A stretch of DNA of 64,000 nt, taken from NCBI GenBank assembly GCA_025057595.1, contig JANXBK010000004.1, positions 1-64,000 on the forward strand. The letters run 5' to 3'. The translations under genes and the position numbers were made by a program. This stretch comes from Thermodesulfovibrio sp. (GTDB lineage: Bacteria > Nitrospirota > Thermodesulfovibrionia > Thermodesulfovibrionales > Thermodesulfovibrionaceae). Within the stretch, counting starts at the first letter, position 1, and every line of letters starts with the position of its first letter. A model generated the notes under the pieces. It searched no databases. It was not told where the DNA came from and saw only the letters and a program-made list of their open reading frames with translations. Below are positions 36,460 to 44,279 of the stretch, piece after piece.

Positions 36460-36657
36460 ATGCCCTCTGTTAATGTTAAAGAGATGGAATCCTTTGAGGC
36501 AGCTTTAAAGATGTTTAAAAAGCAGTGTGAAAGAGAGGGAATTCTTTCAGAGATAAAAAAGCGAGAGCATTATGAGAAACCAAGTGTAAAAAGAAAGAAA
36601 AAAGAGTTAGCTGCCAAGAAAAAATTAGCAAAAAAATTAAAGATGTTATCTAAATAG
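36460..36657 (+). CDS. rpsU: 30S ribosomal protein S21
   Basis: S21 is a small, basic, 65-residue protein of the 30S subunit, needed for initiation at many Shine-Dalgarno mRNAs. The start [19 protein letters not shown] and the lysine-rich tail [15 protein letters not shown] are typical. The ATG is preceded by AGGAGGGG about 10 bases upstream. In many bacteria rpsU-dnaG-rpoD form the macromolecular synthesis operon. Here rpsU is followed by a strong terminator, then a NIF3 gene and dnaG, and no rpoD is nearby. The gene appears to be a high-expression unit of its own. Confidence 0.97.
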   Translation: MPSVNVKEMESFEAALKMFKKQCEREGILSEIKKREHYEKPSVKRKKKELAAKKKLAKKLKMLSK

Positions 36658-36665
36658 TTCTTTCC

Positions 36666-36709
36666 GGAAAGGATCTGTTAGAAAGATCCTTTCCAATTTT
36701 TTATTTTCA
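36666..36709 (+). terminator. intrinsic terminator after rpsU
   Basis: An 11-bp stem GGAAAGGATCT / AGATCCTTTCC (36666-36676 with 36684-36694) with a 7-base loop is followed by a T-rich run. It ends the rpsU message, though some readthrough to nif3-dnaG may occur as in other macromolecular synthesis operons. Confidence 0.85.
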
Positions 36710-36723
36710 AACGGAGGTTTTCT

Positions 36724-37680
36724 ATGAAACTTATGGATTTCTATAGAAAAGCTATAGAAATTGGAATAGAAAATGATCCAAGAGGAAAAGAGGAGGTTTT
36801 AAAAGAACTTGAAAAGAGAAAAAGGGAGTATGAAGAGCTTCCTGAAAAGAAAAAAGAGTATTTTGATTTAGAATCTCTAAAAAATCCCTATAGTGACACA
36901 AGAATTCTCTTTGGAACAGGAGAAGAAGATATAAAAACTATAATTGTAGGAATTGATATGGAAGTTGGAGAAGTTACCTTGGTTGACTCTCTAAGAAAAA
37001 ATGGCACACCTGTAGATTTAATTGTAGCACATCATCCAGAAGGTAGAGCCTATGCAAGACTTTTTGCTGTTATGTATATGCAAGCAGATATTCTTGGCAG
37101 ATTCGGAGTTCCTATTAACATTGCACAGAGTCTCTTAGAGGAAAGAATACGAGAAGTTGAAAGAAAACTGATGCCAATAAATCACACTCGTGCTGTTGAT
37201 GCTGCAAGACTTCTGAATATTCCCTACATTTGCCTTCATACACCTGCAGACAATATGGTTACAACATATCTGCAAAGACTTTTTGATGAAAAGAGACCCT
37301 ATACACTTGAAGATGTTGTTGACCTACTTTTAGAGATCCCGGAGTACAAAGAGGCTGAAAAAATTAATGCAGGTCCAAGAATTCTTGTTGGGAATAAATC
37401 AAGAAAAGCAGGAAAAATATTTGTGGATATGACAGGAGGCACGGAAGGTTCAAAAGAGATATTTCATAGCATGTCTTTAAGTGGTATAAATACTGTAGTT
37501 GCAATGCATTTAAGCGAAGAACATAGAAAAGAAGCAGAAAAAAATCATATAAATGTTATTATAGCAGGACATATTGCAAGCGATACTCTTGGTTTAAATC
37601 TCTTACTTGACAAAGTAATTTATGATGAAGATATTAAAATTATAGAGTGTTCAGGTTTTAGGCGTTTTGAAAGGCTTTAA
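36724..37680 (+). CDS. NIF3-family metal-binding protein
   Basis: This 318-residue protein belongs to the NIF3/YqfO superfamily (NGG1p-interacting factor 3), which binds two metals. The motifs are the early VDLIVAHHPEG with paired histidines, NHTRAVDAARLLNI, LHTPADN, and the late HLSEEHRKEAEKNHINVIIAGHIASDTLG with the last histidine. The biochemical role is poorly defined. The YqfO cyclohydrolase-like annotation in databases has little support. A Shine-Dalgarno ACGGAGG precedes the ATG. It is followed 9 bp later by dnaG. Its position between rpsU and dnaG replaces the usual arrangement. Confidence 0.85.
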   Translation: MKLMDFYRKAIEIGIENDPRGKEEVLKELEKRKREYEELPEKKKEYFDLESLKNPYSDTRILFGTGEEDIKTIIVGIDMEVGEVTLVDSLRKNGTPVDLIVAHHPEGRAYARLFAVMYMQADILGRFGVPINIAQSLLEERIREVERKLMPINHTRAVDAARLLNIPYICLHTPADNMVTTYLQRLFDEKRPYTLEDVVDLLLEIPEYKEAEKINAGPRILVGNKSRKAGKIFVDMTGGTEGSKEIFHSMSLSGINTVVAMHLSEEHRKEAEKNHINVIIAGHIASDTLGLNLLLDKVIYDEDIKIIECSGFRRFERL

Positions 37681-37689
37681 GCCTTTATA

Positions 37690-39369
37690 ATGAATTTTCA
37701 AAAAGTATTAGAAGAGATTAAGGCTCGCTTAGATATTGTAGAGGTTATCTCTGAGTATATTGACTTAAAAAGAACAGGTCAGAATTATAGATCATTATGT
37801 CCTTTTCATAGTGAAAAAACTCCTTCTTTTTTTGTGAGCCCTTCTAAACAAATCTTTCATTGTTTTGGTTGTGGCAAAGGTGGTGATATAGTCAGTTTTA
37901 TTATGGAGTATGAAAAAGTAAGTTTCTCAGAAGCCGTCTCCATTCTTGCAAAAAAGGCAGAAGTTGAGTTTAAACCATTAAAAGAATCTTTATCATCCGC
38001 CTATAAAGAAACATTATACAAAATCTATGAAGAGGCATCTTATTTTTTTATGGAAGAACTAAAAAAATCTAATAAAGCGAAAAAATATCTTAAGGATAGA
38101 GGCATAGAAGATAAGACTATTGAATTCTTTCAGCTGGGCTACGCGCCCGAAGAAAAGGATGCTCTTTATAAATATTTAAAGAGCAGAGGATTTGATGATA
38201 AAACTATAAAGGCTTCGGGAGTTGTCACTTCAACAGGAGAGGATTTCTTTAGAGACAGAGTTACTATACCTATTCATGATGTATCAGGTAAAATTATTGG
38301 ATTTGGTGGGAGATTAATACAATCAGTCTCTCAACTACCAAAATATATAAATTCTCCAGATACGCCTATATTTAAAAAAGGGGAAAGTTTATTTGGAATT
38401 TTTCAGGCTAAATCTCATATAAAAGAAAAAAAATATGTAATAGTAGTTGAGGGCTACATGGATGTAATTTTATCTCATCAATTTGGATTTAAAAATACTG
38501 TGGCACCCCTAGGTACATCTGTAACAGAGGATCAGTTAAAGAAACTTAAAAAATTTACAAATAAAATACTTCTCATTTTTGATGGAGATGAAGCAGGAAT
38601 TTTAGCCGCTCAAAGAGTGATTAGTTCTCTTTTTAAAGTAGGATTTATAGTAAAGATTGTTTTACTTCCAAAAAATGAAGACCCTGCGAGTTTACTTAAA
38701 AAATTTGGAGAGAAAAGATTAAAAAGCTATATTTCAAATGCAATATCTCCAGTTGAGCTTTTTGTTGAGCTGGGAAAAGATAGTTCAACTGAAAATATAC
38801 ATAATTTTCTTTTAGCCTTAAGTTTTCTGAAAGATCCAATATATAGAGATGAATTAATAAAAAGAATATCAGAAAAAACAGGAATTAACGAAGTTGCATT
38901 AAGAGAAAAACTTAAACAGTTCATTTTAAACAGAAAAGTAAAAGAAATAAAAAATTTAAAAAAAGAACCTTTTATTCCTGCAGAAGAGGAGACTCTAATT
39001 GGAATTCTTTTATCATTTCCAGAGAAGGCAAGAGAAATTATTATCAAAGTAAATGTAGAGGATTTTGAAGCCCCGATTATAAGAAATATCTATTCAAAAA
39101 TATTAGAAATTATGAAAGAAAATATTTTTTCTCCGTCTTCCTTGCTGAATATTCTTAATGAAGAAGAAAAGTCTTTTATATCCAAGATTATCATAAAAAC
39201 TGAAATTGAGCATAAAGAAATAAACCAAATAATACAAGATTGTGTAAAAAAACTCTATGTGAGAAATATTGACCGAAAAATAAAAGAAGCTGCAAAAGTA
39301 GGAGATGAAAAAATTTTAAATGAGCTTATGAAAAAAAGAAAAGAGTTTTTGAAATTAACAAATGAATGA
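37690..39369 (+). CDS. dnaG: DNA primase
   Basis: DnaG makes the RNA primers for DNA replication. The N-terminal CHC2-type zinc finger (YRSLCPFHSEKTPSFFVSPS, then HCFGCGKGGD) is intact. The catalytic core holds the RIIGFGGR-like IIGFGGRLI and the TOPRIM motif VVEGYMDVI with the downstream FDGDEAG. The remaining roughly 200 residues form the helicase-binding C-terminal region. The 559-residue length is on the short side of normal. It follows NIF3 closely, with no separate Shine-Dalgarno of note. rpoD is absent after it; the next gene is a tRNA with its own promoter. Confidence 0.97.
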   Translation: MNFQKVLEEIKARLDIVEVISEYIDLKRTGQNYRSLCPFHSEKTPSFFVSPSKQIFHCFGCGKGGDIVSFIMEYEKVSFSEAVSILAKKAEVEFKPLKESLSSAYKETLYKIYEEASYFFMEELKKSNKAKKYLKDRGIEDKTIEFFQLGYAPEEKDALYKYLKSRGFDDKTIKASGVVTSTGEDFFRDRVTIPIHDVSGKIIGFGGRLIQSVSQLPKYINSPDTPIFKKGESLFGIFQAKSHIKEKKYVIVVEGYMDVILSHQFGFKNTVAPLGTSVTEDQLKKLKKFTNKILLIFDGDEAGILAAQRVISSLFKVGFIVKIVLLPKNEDPASLLKKFGEKRLKSYISNAISPVELFVELGKDSSTENIHNFLLALSFLKDPIYRDELIKRISEKTGINEVALREKLKQFILNRKVKEIKNLKKEPFIPAEEETLIGILLSFPEKAREIIIKVNVEDFEAPIIRNIYSKILEIMKENIFSPSSLLNILNEEEKSFISKIIIKTEIEHKEINQIIQDCVKKLYVRNIDRKIKEAAKVGDEKILNELMKKRKEFLKLTNE

Positions 39370-39442
39370 AAATAAGAATTTAACTCTTTTAAAAAACTTT
39401 GAACATTGATTTCAAAATAAACTTAAAGAGATAATGAGAGTC

Positions 39443-39472
39443 TTGACTAATCTTGATTTTTAAAGTTATAGT
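39443..39472 (+). promoter_or_regulatory. promoter of the tRNA and downstream operon
   Basis: TTGACT (39443-39448) and TATAGT (39467-39472) are separated by 18 bp. The predicted start is about 15 bases before the tRNA 5' end. No other promoter is seen before the zinc-ribbon gene at 39591. Confidence 0.6.
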
Positions 39473-39494
39473 ATTTTTTGAAGACTAAGTTATT

Positions 39495-39567
39495 GGGCCC
39501 ATAGCTCAGCGGCCAGAGCTACCGGCTCATAACCGGTTGGTCCCAGGTTCGAATCCTGGTGGGCCCA
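39495..39567 (+). tRNA. tRNA with CAU anticodon (tRNA-Met or tRNA-Ile2)
   Basis: A 73-nt cloverleaf is complete. GGGCCCA pairs with TGGGCCC in the acceptor stem; the D arm contains GCTCAGC; the anticodon stem CCGG pairs with CCGG around the loop with anticodon CAT; the T arm reads CCAGGTTCGAATCCTGG. CCA is not encoded. A G1-C72 pair rules out the initiator tRNA. Elongator Met and lysidine-modified Ile2 share the CAU anticodon and cannot be separated with certainty here. The tRNA is followed 23 bp later by a protein gene with no terminator between, so it is probably processed out of an mRNA. Confidence 0.96.
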
Positions 39568-39590
39568 TATCTCTAAAGGGAGTCAAACGT

Positions 39591-40322
39591 GTGGAGGATT
39601 TAGAAAATCTGATAAAACTTCAACAATTAGACTCCAATATCCTTTCTTTAAAACAAAGACTTGAAAGCATACCCTTAGAGATTAGAAAGATAGACAGTTT
39701 TAGTCAAGAGATTGAAAAGAAATATGAAGAAGAAAAAAAGAAATTAACAAATTTAGAAAAAAGAAAAAGAGATAAAGAAAGAGATATTCAAGACATAAAT
39801 GAAAAGATTAAAAAACTAAAAGAGCGAACACCTCAAATAAAAACAAACAAAGAATATCAAGCCTTATTAAAGGAAATTCAGACAGTAGAAGAGGAATTAA
39901 GAAAAGAGGAAGAAAACTTGTTAATAATTCTTTATGAGCTTGATGATACAAGAAAAAAACTTGATGAAGTAAAGGCAAATTTAGAGAAAAGAAAAGAAGA
40001 ACTTGAGAATGAAAAGAAAAATTTAGAGGAGGAGATTTCAAATACTAAAAAAAGGATAGAATTACTTAAAGAGGAAAGAAAAGAAATAGTAAAAAAGATA
40101 CCCCATGAGCTTTATGAGGAATATATAGATTTAATGAAGAAACATAAAGGTATTGCAGTCGTTCAAGTTAAAGACTCAGTTTGTCAAGGTTGTTTTCTTC
40201 ACATTCCTCCTCAGCTTTATGTAGAAGTAAAACTTGATCAATCAATCTATCATTGTCCTCAATGTGGTCGCATTCTATATTACAAGAAGCAACAACAGCC
40301 AGTTCAGGTATCTTCTGAATGA
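39591..40322 (+). CDS. coiled-coil C4 zinc-ribbon protein (CdsZ-like)
   Basis: This roughly 243-residue protein has a long coiled coil (about residues 10-175, dense in Lys/Glu) and a C-terminal zinc ribbon: CQGCFLHIPPQLY and CPQCGRILYY. It matches the C4-type zinc-ribbon family (DUF164), called CdsZ in Chlamydia and proposed to help secretion or flagellar systems there. In other bacteria the role is unclear. The GTG at 39591 is chosen because AAGGGAG lies about 9 bases upstream. An in-frame ATG further upstream lies inside the tRNA and is unlikely. The stop overlaps rnhA-like by 4 bp, the start of an operon of at least five genes. Confidence 0.85.
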   Translation: MEDLENLIKLQQLDSNILSLKQRLESIPLEIRKIDSFSQEIEKKYEEEKKKLTNLEKRKRDKERDIQDINEKIKKLKERTPQIKTNKEYQALLKEIQTVEEELRKEEENLLIILYELDDTRKKLDEVKANLEKRKEELENEKKNLEEEISNTKKRIELLKEERKEIVKKIPHELYEEYIDLMKKHKGIAVVQVKDSVCQGCFLHIPPQLYVEVKLDQSIYHCPQCGRILYYKKQQQPVQVSSE

Positions 40323-40717
40323 AAGCACAACTTTACTGTGATGGTGCATCTCGTGGAAATCCAGGAGATGCAGGAATTGGTTGTGTTATTATTTTAAATA
40401 ATAAAAAAATAGAAATCTCTGAATATATTGGTAAAACTACAAATAATGTAGCAGAATATAAAGCATTAATTAGAGGACTTGAGGAAATAATAAAACAAAA
40501 TGCCGAAGAGGTGGAAATTTTTTTAGACAGCGAACTTCTCGTAATGCAAATTAAAGGAAGTTATAAAGTAAGGAGTAAAAAACTAATACCCCTATATAAA
40601 CAAGTTAAAGAGCTTTTAAGTAAATTTAAAAAATATCAAATATTTCATATTTATAGAGATGAAAACTACTATGCCGATAGACTTGCTAAAAAAGCCTCAT
40701 GGAGTTCAAAAGAATAA
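40319..40717 (+). CDS. ribonuclease H family protein (RNase HI-like)
   Basis: This 132-residue protein degrades the RNA strand of RNA-DNA hybrids. The four catalytic acidic residues of RNase HI are visible in order: Asp in YCDGASRGNPG, Glu in NVAEYKAL, Asp in FLDSELLV and Asp in YYADRLAKKA. It is the short bacterial/archaeal-type family without the basic handle. It overlaps the previous stop by 4 bp and the next gene by 19 bp. The genome may have other RNase H enzymes. The operon does not otherwise point to a specific role. Confidence 0.92.
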   Translation: MKAQLYCDGASRGNPGDAGIGCVIILNNKKIEISEYIGKTTNNVAEYKALIRGLEEIIKQNAEEVEIFLDSELLVMQIKGSYKVRSKKLIPLYKQVKELLSKFKKYQIFHIYRDENYYADRLAKKASWSSKE

Positions 40718-41607
40718 AATGTAAATTTTGTAGTAAAGTAGAAAAAGGAATTGTACTTAAACATTATAATCTTAAAGTTTGCTTAAACTGTTTTCCTATT
40801 TTTTTTAGAAAAAGAGTATCTGAAACAATAAAAAAATTTAGTATGTTTACTCCTTCAGACTCTATTATAGTAGCTATTTCAGGAGGCAAAGACAGTATAA
40901 GTATAACTAAAACACTAAGGGATCTCGGATACAATATAAAAGCCTTACATATAGATACAAAAATTGAGAATATTTCACAAAGATCTAAACAAGTTGTTGA
41001 GAAATTTTGCTTTAATGAAAATATTCCATTAAAAATCATAAACTTATACGAAGAAATCGAAGCATCAGTTGAAGAGTTATCAAGAATATCAGGAAAACCA
41101 ATTTGTGCCATATGTGGTATGATAAGAAGATATCTAATAAATAAGGAAGCTAAAGGTGACATTGTTGTGACAGGGCATACACTAAACGACGAGGTTTCTT
41201 TTATTTTAAAGAATATGCTTTTTTGGAATGATGAACTTTTATCAAGAACTTACCCTGTCTTACAAGAAAAAGAAGGGTTAAGTAAAAAAGTAAAACCTTT
41301 ATGTATGATTACAGAAGAGGAAACTTTAGCATTTTGTAAAATCTTAAATATTGAGTATGTAGAAGAACCATGTCCTTACAAACCTGAAATTTATGATATT
41401 TTTAAAACAACTGTAAAAAACTTTAATGATAAATTTCCAGGATCAATATTAGGATTTTATAAAGGATTTTTAAAAAGAATCGATTTCTATTCTTCTACTG
41501 CATATTTTTCTCTTCAAAGTTGTCAGAGATGTGGATATCCAACAACTGCTTCATTATGTAGTGTTTGCAGATTAAAAGAAAAGTTGTTACAATATAGACA
41601 TGGATGA
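40699..41607 (+). CDS. TtuA/TtcA-type tRNA thiolation enzyme
   Basis: This 302-residue protein is a PP-loop ATPase that transfers sulfur to tRNA. The N-terminal zinc finger (CKFCS and CLNCF), the PP-loop AISGGKDSI, the CAIC segment in PICAICGMIRRYL with GHTLNDEV, and a C-terminal zinc ribbon (CQRCG and CSVC) fit the TtuA/TIGR00269 architecture. In Thermus TtuA makes 2-thioribothymidine at tRNA position 54, a heat-stabilising change. In other bacteria related proteins act at position 32 (TtcA). TtuA is favoured because of both zinc fingers. The gene overlaps neighbours on both sides, so it is inside a tight operon, with the tRNA gene at its head. Confidence 0.85.
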   Translation: MEFKRIKCKFCSKVEKGIVLKHYNLKVCLNCFPIFFRKRVSETIKKFSMFTPSDSIIVAISGGKDSISITKTLRDLGYNIKALHIDTKIENISQRSKQVVEKFCFNENIPLKIINLYEEIEASVEELSRISGKPICAICGMIRRYLINKEAKGDIVVTGHTLNDEVSFILKNMLFWNDELLSRTYPVLQEKEGLSKKVKPLCMITEEETLAFCKILNIEYVEEPCPYKPEIYDIFKTTVKNFNDKFPGSILGFYKGFLKRIDFYSSTAYFSLQSCQRCGYPTTASLCSVCRLKEKLLQYRHG

Positions 41608-42121
41608 GGTTTTAAAAGCAGTAAAAGAAAGAAGAAGTATTAGAACTTTTCTTAAAAAAGATATTCCTGAAGATTTAATTAAAAAACTTATAGAAGCACT
41701 AATATGGGCACCGTCTGCGGGTAATTTACAGGCAAGAAAATTTTATTTTGTGAAAAATAGAGAAGTTAAAATAAAGCTTGCCTATGCAGCTTTATCTCAG
41801 ATGTTTATTGCAGAAGCTCCGATTGTTATTGTTGGTTGTATAGATAAAGAAAAAATCTATCCAAGATATGGAGAAAGAGGTATAAATCTTTATGCAATTC
41901 AGGATGTTGCATGTAGTATTACTAATGCCATGCTCGTAGCTCATGAAAACGGACTTGGTACCGTATGGGTAGGAGCTTTCAGAGAAGAAGAAGTTTCAAA
42001 AATTTTAAACTTACCAAGACATTTAAGGCCTGTTGTAATACTACCAGTTGGTTATCCTGCCTATATCCCTTCTGCTCCACCAAGAGTGAGTGTTAGAGAA
42101 GCTTTGGAGTTTATTGAATGA
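41600..42121 (+). CDS. nitroreductase family protein
   Basis: This 173-residue flavoprotein (FMN) belongs to the nitroreductase superfamily. The N-terminal RRSIRTFLKKDIPEDLIKK carries the FMN-phosphate arginines, WAPSAGNLQARKFYFV follows, and NAMLVAHENGLGTVWVGAF is the usual internal segment. Physiological substrates are unclear and may include quinones, nitro compounds or enoyl groups. The start overlaps the thiolase gene by 8 bp and the stop overlaps the next gene by 4 bp. Confidence 0.9.
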   Translation: MDEVLKAVKERRSIRTFLKKDIPEDLIKKLIEALIWAPSAGNLQARKFYFVKNREVKIKLAYAALSQMFIAEAPIVIVGCIDKEKIYPRYGERGINLYAIQDVACSITNAMLVAHENGLGTVWVGAFREEEVSKILNLPRHLRPVVILPVGYPAYIPSAPPRVSVREALEFIE

Positions 42122-42906
42122 GAGAGCCTCTTGTAGTTGCTCTTGAGGCGGCGAAACTAGCAGGTAGGATTATTAAAGAAAAAATAGGAACTATAACAAA
42201 AGAAAACATAACTCAAAAAAGTATTTCCGATTATGTAACAGAAGTTGATATTTATTCAGAAAAAAAAATAATTGAGCATATAAAAAAATATTTTCCTCAT
42301 CATCAAATAATGGCAGAAGAGTCATCAAACAACTATAAAAAAGCTGAATACTTATGGATTATTGATCCTCTTGATGGAACCACTAATTTTATTCATGGAT
42401 TTCCAGTCGTAGCAGTGTCAATTGCACTAATGTATAAAGGAGAGCTTAAAGTAGGAGTAGTTTATGATCCTATTAAAGATGAACTTTTTTATGCTGAAAA
42501 AGATGAAGGAGCCTTTTTAAATAGTGAAAGAATTAGAGTTTCTTCATTAAAAGAGCCCTCCTTATCACTTATTGCTACAGGATTTCCTTTCAGAAATAAA
42601 CAGTACATAGACAGTTACATTAAAATATTTAGAGAATTACTTTACTCTGTCAGTGATCTCCGAAGACCAGGTGCAGCAGCAATTGACCTTGCATATGTAG
42701 CTTGTGGAAGAGTAGATGGATTTTTTGAGTTTGCATTAAGTCCTTGGGATATTGCAGCAGGTACAATTTTAATAAAGGAAGCAGGTGGAGTTGTGTCTGA
42801 TTTCGACGGAGGAGAAAACTACCTTAAGACAGGAAATATAGTTGCTGGAAATAACATTATTCACCCTTTTTTGATTGAAAAGATTAAAAAAGCATTACAA
42901 TGTTAA
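42118..42906 (+). CDS. inositol monophosphatase family protein
   Basis: This 262-residue Mg2+-dependent phosphatase belongs to the SuhB/IMPase family. The metal-binding signature IIDPLDGTTNF and the late motif SPWDIAAGTILIKEAGG are intact, with the Glu in MAEESS. Substrates in bacteria include myo-inositol 1-phosphate, fructose-1,6-bisphosphate and NADP. The sequence cannot tell these apart, although thermophile members are often broad. It ends the operon started at the tRNA. A convergent YkgJ-family gene ends 3 bp beyond its stop. Confidence 0.93.
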   Translation: MREPLVVALEAAKLAGRIIKEKIGTITKENITQKSISDYVTEVDIYSEKKIIEHIKKYFPHHQIMAEESSNNYKKAEYLWIIDPLDGTTNFIHGFPVVAVSIALMYKGELKVGVVYDPIKDELFYAEKDEGAFLNSERIRVSSLKEPSLSLIATGFPFRNKQYIDSYIKIFRELLYSVSDLRRPGAAAIDLAYVACGRVDGFFEFALSPWDIAAGTILIKEAGGVVSDFDGGENYLKTGNIVAGNNIIHPFLIEKIKKALQC

Positions 42907-42909
42907 ATA

Positions 42910-43272
42910 TTACTTTAACTCCTCTAAGATCTCTAAAATTTTCTTAACTCTCTCTGGTAGCTCTATATCTGGTTCAGACTCCTTTAATTTTAACCATTTC
43001 CATAATCCAATAGGACACACGGTAGCAAAACTTATTTTAAAGTTTTTACATACCTCTGGACGCACTTCATAGATTTTGCATATTGACTCCTCCAATTTAT
43101 TTTCGTTTTTATAGATGTCAATTAAATGAGGACATTTATAATTTTCTGGTTTTTTTACTCCTTCAGGCAAAGGAACAGCCCATCTAAAACAACACTCAGC
43201 ACATCTTAAGCAGATAAAATATTTTTCAGTTATTTCAAGAATCTCGTTTAAAATTTTACTATTTAAACTCAT
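42910..43272 (-). CDS. YkgJ-family cysteine-cluster protein
   Basis: This 120-residue protein contains the YkgJ cysteine pattern: CLRCAECC near residue 21, CPHL near 48, ICKIYEVRPEVCKNF and a later VCPIG. Such clusters probably bind zinc or an iron-sulfur centre. The function is not known. The gene has TGATACAAT seven bases before the ATG and no Shine-Dalgarno. It is divergent from an FAD oxidoreductase gene (44 bp apart), which might share regulation. Confidence 0.88.
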   Translation of the reverse strand: MSLNSKILNEILEITEKYFICLRCAECCFRWAVPLPEGVKKPENYKCPHLIDIYKNENKLEESICKIYEVRPEVCKNFKISFATVCPIGLWKWLKLKESEPDIELPERVKKILEILEELK

Positions 43273-43279
43273 TTAGAAA

Positions 43280-43288
43280 ATTGTATCA
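43280..43288 (-). promoter_or_regulatory. extended -10 for the YkgJ gene, predicted leaderless start
   Basis: TGATACAAT on the minus strand ends seven bases before the ATG at 43272. No Shine-Dalgarno site lies between. Confidence 0.45.
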
Positions 43289-43304
43289 TATATAACAAAT
43301 ACTA

Positions 43305-43310
43305 TAAAAT
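43305..43310 (+). promoter_or_regulatory. -10 for the FAD oxidoreductase gene, predicted leaderless start
   Basis: TAAAAT is followed by a run of six T bases and the ATG at 43317. TTGTAT 18 bp upstream (43281-43286) is a weak -35 candidate. Confidence 0.45.
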
Positions 43311-43316
43311 TTTTTT

Positions 43317-44276
43317 ATGAAATTCTTTGCCACCATAGTTGGAGCAGGACCTGCAGGATTAGCAGCAGCTGTTGAGTTCAAGGCAAGAGAAATTAATGAT
43401 ATTGTGGTTTTTGAAAAAGGAAAAGATATATGCTCTACAATAAGAAGGCTTTATCCAGACGGAAAAAGAGTAGACAAAGTTTATAAAGGGTTAGAGTTAA
43501 AATCTGAAGGTTTATGTAACTTTGAAACAGAATCTAAAGAGGCTTTTCTTAAGAGAATGAGACATTATGTAAAGAAATATCAAATTCCAGTTCAATTTAA
43601 TACAAGAGTAGAAAATATAGAAAAATTGAATGATTTGTTCGTAGTAAAAAGCGAAAATCTAATTATATCTGAAAGTTTTATTGTAATAATAGCTACAGGA
43701 GTATTTGAAAGACCTAATATGCCTTCTTATCCAATTCCTGAAACAGTTAAAGATAAAGTATTTTTCAGACTTCCCAATGAGCTTCCAAAGAATGAAAAAA
43801 TATTAGTTGTAGGTGGAGGAAATTCAGCAGCAGAAATAGCTTGTTTGCTTTCTGGAGTTTGTCATGTTTCACTTTCTTATAGAAGAGAAAAGCTTTTTAG
43901 AATAAACGAAGAAAATCTTAAAGAGCTTGAAAAAAGAAAGGATAAAATAAGATTTCTTTTAGGCACTGATATAGAAAGATTGGAGCCCTATAAAGATCAA
44001 ATAAAGGTTATATTTAAAGATGGTTCATCTGAAAACTTTTCAAAAATATTTTACTGCCTTGGTGGAAGTACTCCAAAAGATTTCTTAAAAAGAATTGGTG
44101 TAGAATTCATAAACAATAGACCTAAAATCGATGAATTTGGGGAAAGCAACATAGAAAGAATATTCTTAATTGGTGATATAGCAGTACAAAAGGGAAGTAT
44201 AATGTATGCCTTCAACAGCGCGCATAAGGCTGTGACCAGAATTATTGAAAAATATATAAAAATATTCAGGAGGTAA
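43317..44276 (+). CDS. FAD/NAD(P)-dependent oxidoreductase (YpdA/thioredoxin reductase-like)
   Basis: This 319-residue protein has two dinucleotide folds: VGAGPAGLAAAVEF for FAD at the N-terminus and VVGGGNSAAEIACLL for NAD(P) at about residue 160. The tail FLIGDIAVQKGSIMYAFNSAHKA is the second FAD motif. It lacks the CxxC redox pair of classical thioredoxin reductase and resembles the YpdA-type pyridine-nucleotide oxidoreductases. A role in low-molecular-weight thiol or ferredoxin reduction is possible. It is followed 3 bp later by rpe. Confidence 0.85.
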   Translation: MKFFATIVGAGPAGLAAAVEFKAREINDIVVFEKGKDICSTIRRLYPDGKRVDKVYKGLELKSEGLCNFETESKEAFLKRMRHYVKKYQIPVQFNTRVENIEKLNDLFVVKSENLIISESFIVIIATGVFERPNMPSYPIPETVKDKVFFRLPNELPKNEKILVVGGGNSAAEIACLLSGVCHVSLSYRREKLFRINEENLKELEKRKDKIRFLLGTDIERLEPYKDQIKVIFKDGSSENFSKIFYCLGGSTPKDFLKRIGVEFINNRPKIDEFGESNIERIFLIGDIAVQKGSIMYAFNSAHKAVTRIIEKYIKIFRR

Positions 44277-44279
44277 AAG

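Noticed and set aside
36450..36473. Seven-codon ORF (MKLNALC) overlapping the rpsU start
   Set aside because: The Shine-Dalgarno is only 2-3 bases from this ATG, too close, and it fits the rpsU ATG better. Probably chance.
39537..39590. In-frame upstream ATG for the zinc-ribbon gene
   Set aside because: It lies inside the tRNA gene; the GTG at 39591 has a good Shine-Dalgarno site and is preferred.
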